From Mucilaginibacter pallidiroseus (GTDB lineage Bacteria > Bacteroidota > Bacteroidia > Sphingobacteriales > Sphingobacteriaceae), in the NCBI RefSeq assembly GCF_007846085.1, contig NZ_VOEJ01000009.1, positions 62,001 to 126,000 on the forward strand: a stretch of DNA of 64,000 nt, written 5' to 3'. Made by a program: the position numbers and the translations under genes. Below the pieces are notes generated by a model that worked only from the letters and a program-made list of their open reading frames with translations, was not told the origin of the DNA and did not search any database. Positions 62,743-64,000 of this stretch are shown in pieces (position 1 is the stretch's first letter; every line of letters starts with the position of its first letter).

Positions 62743-63480
62743 CTATACAACCTTAAGTATGCGTTGATGCTGTACAACTTGTTCAATTTCGGGCGTAATG
62801 GTAGTAAACCCGGCGTCGGCCCATTGCATTACCCATGCGCCAGGATTGCCATTGCGTACCTTTAACAGCTCCACATTCCAGCGGGGGAAACCTACGCCGG
62901 GCATGCCATCTTCCAATACACTGGGTTGCGGGGTAATTTGCCAGCGGGCCACACAGATATTTGCGGTAAGTTTGCGGGCATCGGTACGTAGTATGAACCC
63001 GGTAACCTTGCTTTGCTCAACGGCCAGTTGCAACCTGCGCGATTGCATAAAGTTCATGTCGGCAACCTCGGCAACCACCGCCGAAAGGGCATCGCACTTA
63101 AGGGCTTCTTCGGTAGCCCATAAAATATCGCGTTCGCGCTTTACATCAATAAATATTACTCTGTCGGGCTCGATGCCAAAACTTTTTAAAGCTGGCGGGA
63201 AAACCGTACGCGACATGCTGATCCATAAACATACACTTCCCTGCAGCATTAACTTACCTAATATACCTGCTATAAAACCGCCGAAAGCTGCCGAGTGTTC
63301 CTGCTCAAACCCTAAAAACTCATGGATAGCCCCTGTTGGAAAAACACCGTTTGGAAAAGCCTGTTCAACCGGCCCTAAACCCAAACCACCGGAATTATCG
63401 GGCGCGGGCGGTTTAAAGCCCTGCAAAAGCAAAATTTCCTTTTGCAGCTGGTTAATAATTTCCTTACGGGTGCTTTGCAT
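62743..63480 (-). CDS. imuA: ImuA, RecA-like component of the mutasome
   Basis: The 245-residue protein resembles the RecA/SulA-like ImuA proteins (GAIHEFLGFEQEHSAAFGGFIAGILGKLM and VCLWISMSRTVFPPALKSFG near residues 83-102). The P-loop is degenerate compared with RecA. It is required for ImuB/DnaE2 mutagenesis in other bacteria and can interact with RecA. It is 14 bp downstream of the 118-aa gene and forms one operon with it. Confidence 0.9.
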   Translation of the reverse strand: MQSTRKEIINQLQKEILLLQGFKPPAPDNSGGLGLGPVEQAFPNGVFPTGAIHEFLGFEQEHSAAFGGFIAGILGKLMLQGSVCLWISMSRTVFPPALKSFGIEPDRVIFIDVKRERDILWATEEALKCDALSAVVAEVADMNFMQSRRLQLAVEQSKVTGFILRTDARKLTANICVARWQITPQPSVLEDGMPGVGFPRWNVELLKVRNGNPGAWVMQWADAGFTTITPEIEQVVQHQRILKVV

Positions 63481-63494
63481 GGTTTATTCTCCAA

Positions 63495-63851
63495 TTAGTT
63501 TAAAGTAGGCGTGCGAAAAACAGGCACAAACAAACCCATGTATGCGGTTAAGTGTACTACCATATGCCTGCCTATTGCCGTACCAATTTCCTGGATGGCC
63601 AGCGTACTTAGCGGATTACTGTATGCCGAATCAAGATTCAGGACATCTTCGTTTTCGCGCAGGCGGCTGTCGCGGTCATACCACTTTCCATCTTCCAATT
63701 GCAGGGTAACAGTTACAAAGCCGCTGCCATCATGAAACTCAATGATGAACTGCGGTGAAAAAGGCCTGTCCCACTGCTCTGGCGACACCTCATCTACCTG
63801 GATACGTGTAATCCGCCGCCCCATTTTTACATCTATATAAAATTCATCCAT
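63495..63851 (-). CDS. Uncharacterised 118-aa protein at the head of the imu operon
   Basis: This 118-residue protein is acidic, with alternating hydrophobic residues suggesting a beta-rich fold (FYIDVKMGRRITRIQVDEV, FIIEFHDGSGFVTVTLQLEDGKWYD). There is no signal peptide or helix. I do not recognise a family. It precedes imuA by 14 bp and is the first gene behind the palindrome at 63872-63892, so it may take part in damage-induced mutagenesis or its control. ATG 63851 leaves a leader of only about 7 nt; the ATG at 63824 is an alternative start. Confidence 0.68.
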   Translation of the reverse strand: MDEFYIDVKMGRRITRIQVDEVSPEQWDRPFSPQFIIEFHDGSGFVTVTLQLEDGKWYDRDSRLRENEDVLNLDSAYSNPLSTLAIQEIGTAIGRHMVVHLTAYMGLFVPVFRTPTLN

Positions 63852-63864
63852 AACAACTGATGGA

Positions 63865-63872
63865 CAAATTTA
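63865..63872 (-). promoter_or_regulatory. -7 promoter element for the imu operon
   Basis: On the minus strand TAAATTTG matches TAnnTTTG exactly and lies directly next to the palindrome at 63872-63892, sharing one base with it. No TTTG is seen 19 bp upstream. The element is 13 bp from the ATG at 63851. Confidence 0.6.
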
Positions 63873-63892
63873 ATGCTAATATTTTTAGCATT
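63872..63892. promoter_or_regulatory. Palindromic operator of the imu operon
   Basis: AATGCTAA and TTAGCATT are perfect 8-bp inverted arms around a 5-bp AT-rich spacer. The palindrome lies between the -33 and -7 regions of the imu promoter, where a bound repressor would block transcription. The size and placement fit a LexA-like or S24-type SOS operator. Confidence 0.65.
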
Positions 63893-64000
63893 TATATAAA
63901 TGAAGATTTTATTTTTTTAACAATCTATAAAAGCGCTTTACAGCTATAGTGAAGAGCGATTATATCCATTCGATGGAACTGGGTAGCCCCGATGGGGCAA

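Noticed and set aside
62798..63508. 236-aa plus-strand ORF opposite imuA
   Set aside because: It is the antisense shadow of imuA, with no recognisable domain; imuA is supported by family similarity and operon context.
63986..63998. GCCCC-GAT-GGGGC hairpin at the window end
   Set aside because: Short stem with a 3-nt loop and no T-run; could belong to a coding sequence beyond the window.
63946..64000. Possible C-terminus of a minus-strand gene entering from the right edge
   Set aside because: Only about 18 codons are visible, without a recognisable motif.
1..64000. CRISPR arrays, tRNA or rRNA genes, insertion sequences
   Set aside because: I saw no repeat-spacer array, no tRNA cloverleaf or rRNA-like sequence and no transposase in either strand.

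Overview
The window looks like a chromosome segment from a Bacteroidota bacterium, most likely family Sphingobacteriaceae (Mucilaginibacter- or Pedobacter-like). The reasons are the absence of Shine-Dalgarno sequences, promoter boxes of the TTTG-N19-TAnnTTTG type, a UpxY-type NusG paralogue, FdtA-type cupins, an exosortase of the XrtY kind beside its usual glycosyltransferase and Wzy-like partners, and an imuA-imuB-dnaE2 cassette. The genus is inferred from gene content, not from a marker gene.

Left flank (1-3231): the 5' end of a galactose mutarotase gene (minus), a LacI-family repressor, a sugar/aminosugar kinase-like phosphotransferase and a MarC-family membrane protein. Two copies of a CAAACGTTTG-centred palindrome, one before the repressor and one before the kinase, mark a small LacI-type sugar regulon.

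Locus A (about 3565-42546, plus strand) is one very long polysaccharide operon. It opens with a promoter, a Wzc-type tyrosine kinase and a UpxY antiterminator. It continues with an asparagine synthase-like amidotransferase, an orphan Wzt ATPase, and a cassette that should make an acylated 3-amino-3,6-dideoxy sugar: two FdtA-type cupins, GNAT, ACP, two KAS III, SDR and DegT aminotransferase. Then come an MBOAT/SGNH O-acetylation pair, two methyltransferases and about 21 glycosyltransferases (one split into two ORFs). The 3' end is a Wzy-like polymerase, an XYAG1-type glycosyltransferase, a methyltransferase, a GT2 and an exosortase. Genes overlap or nearly abut throughout, and more than half of those after 16.4 kb start with TTG or GTG. 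A bidirectional terminator at 42518-42546 closes it.

Locus B (42594-55695, minus strand) is a second, more conventional capsule/EPS cluster reading toward locus A: Wzc kinase, Wzx flippase, three acyltransferases on the minus strand (a fourth lies on the plus strand inside the cluster), Wzy, four glycosyltransferases and an OPX/Wza-type outer-membrane export lipoprotein. It supplies the flippase and OPX protein that locus A lacks. The proximal promoter regions of the two kinase genes share a TAACTTTCG...GTATC motif. Neither locus contains an initiating phosphoglycosyltransferase, an ABC-2 permease for the Wzt protein, or NDP-sugar synthesis genes upstream of the ketoisomerase, so these must be encoded elsewhere.

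Right flank (55976-64000): a 51-codon candidate gene, a CPA1 Na+/H+ antiporter (plus), then a minus-strand mutagenesis operon (unknown 118-aa gene, imuA, imuB, dnaE2). A 21-bp palindrome lies directly against its promoter, as expected for a damage-responsive operator.

The most unusual content is in locus A: a mini fatty-acid/polyketide cassette for decorating an amino sugar, an exosortase with no visible substrate, an orphan Wzt and a split GT4.
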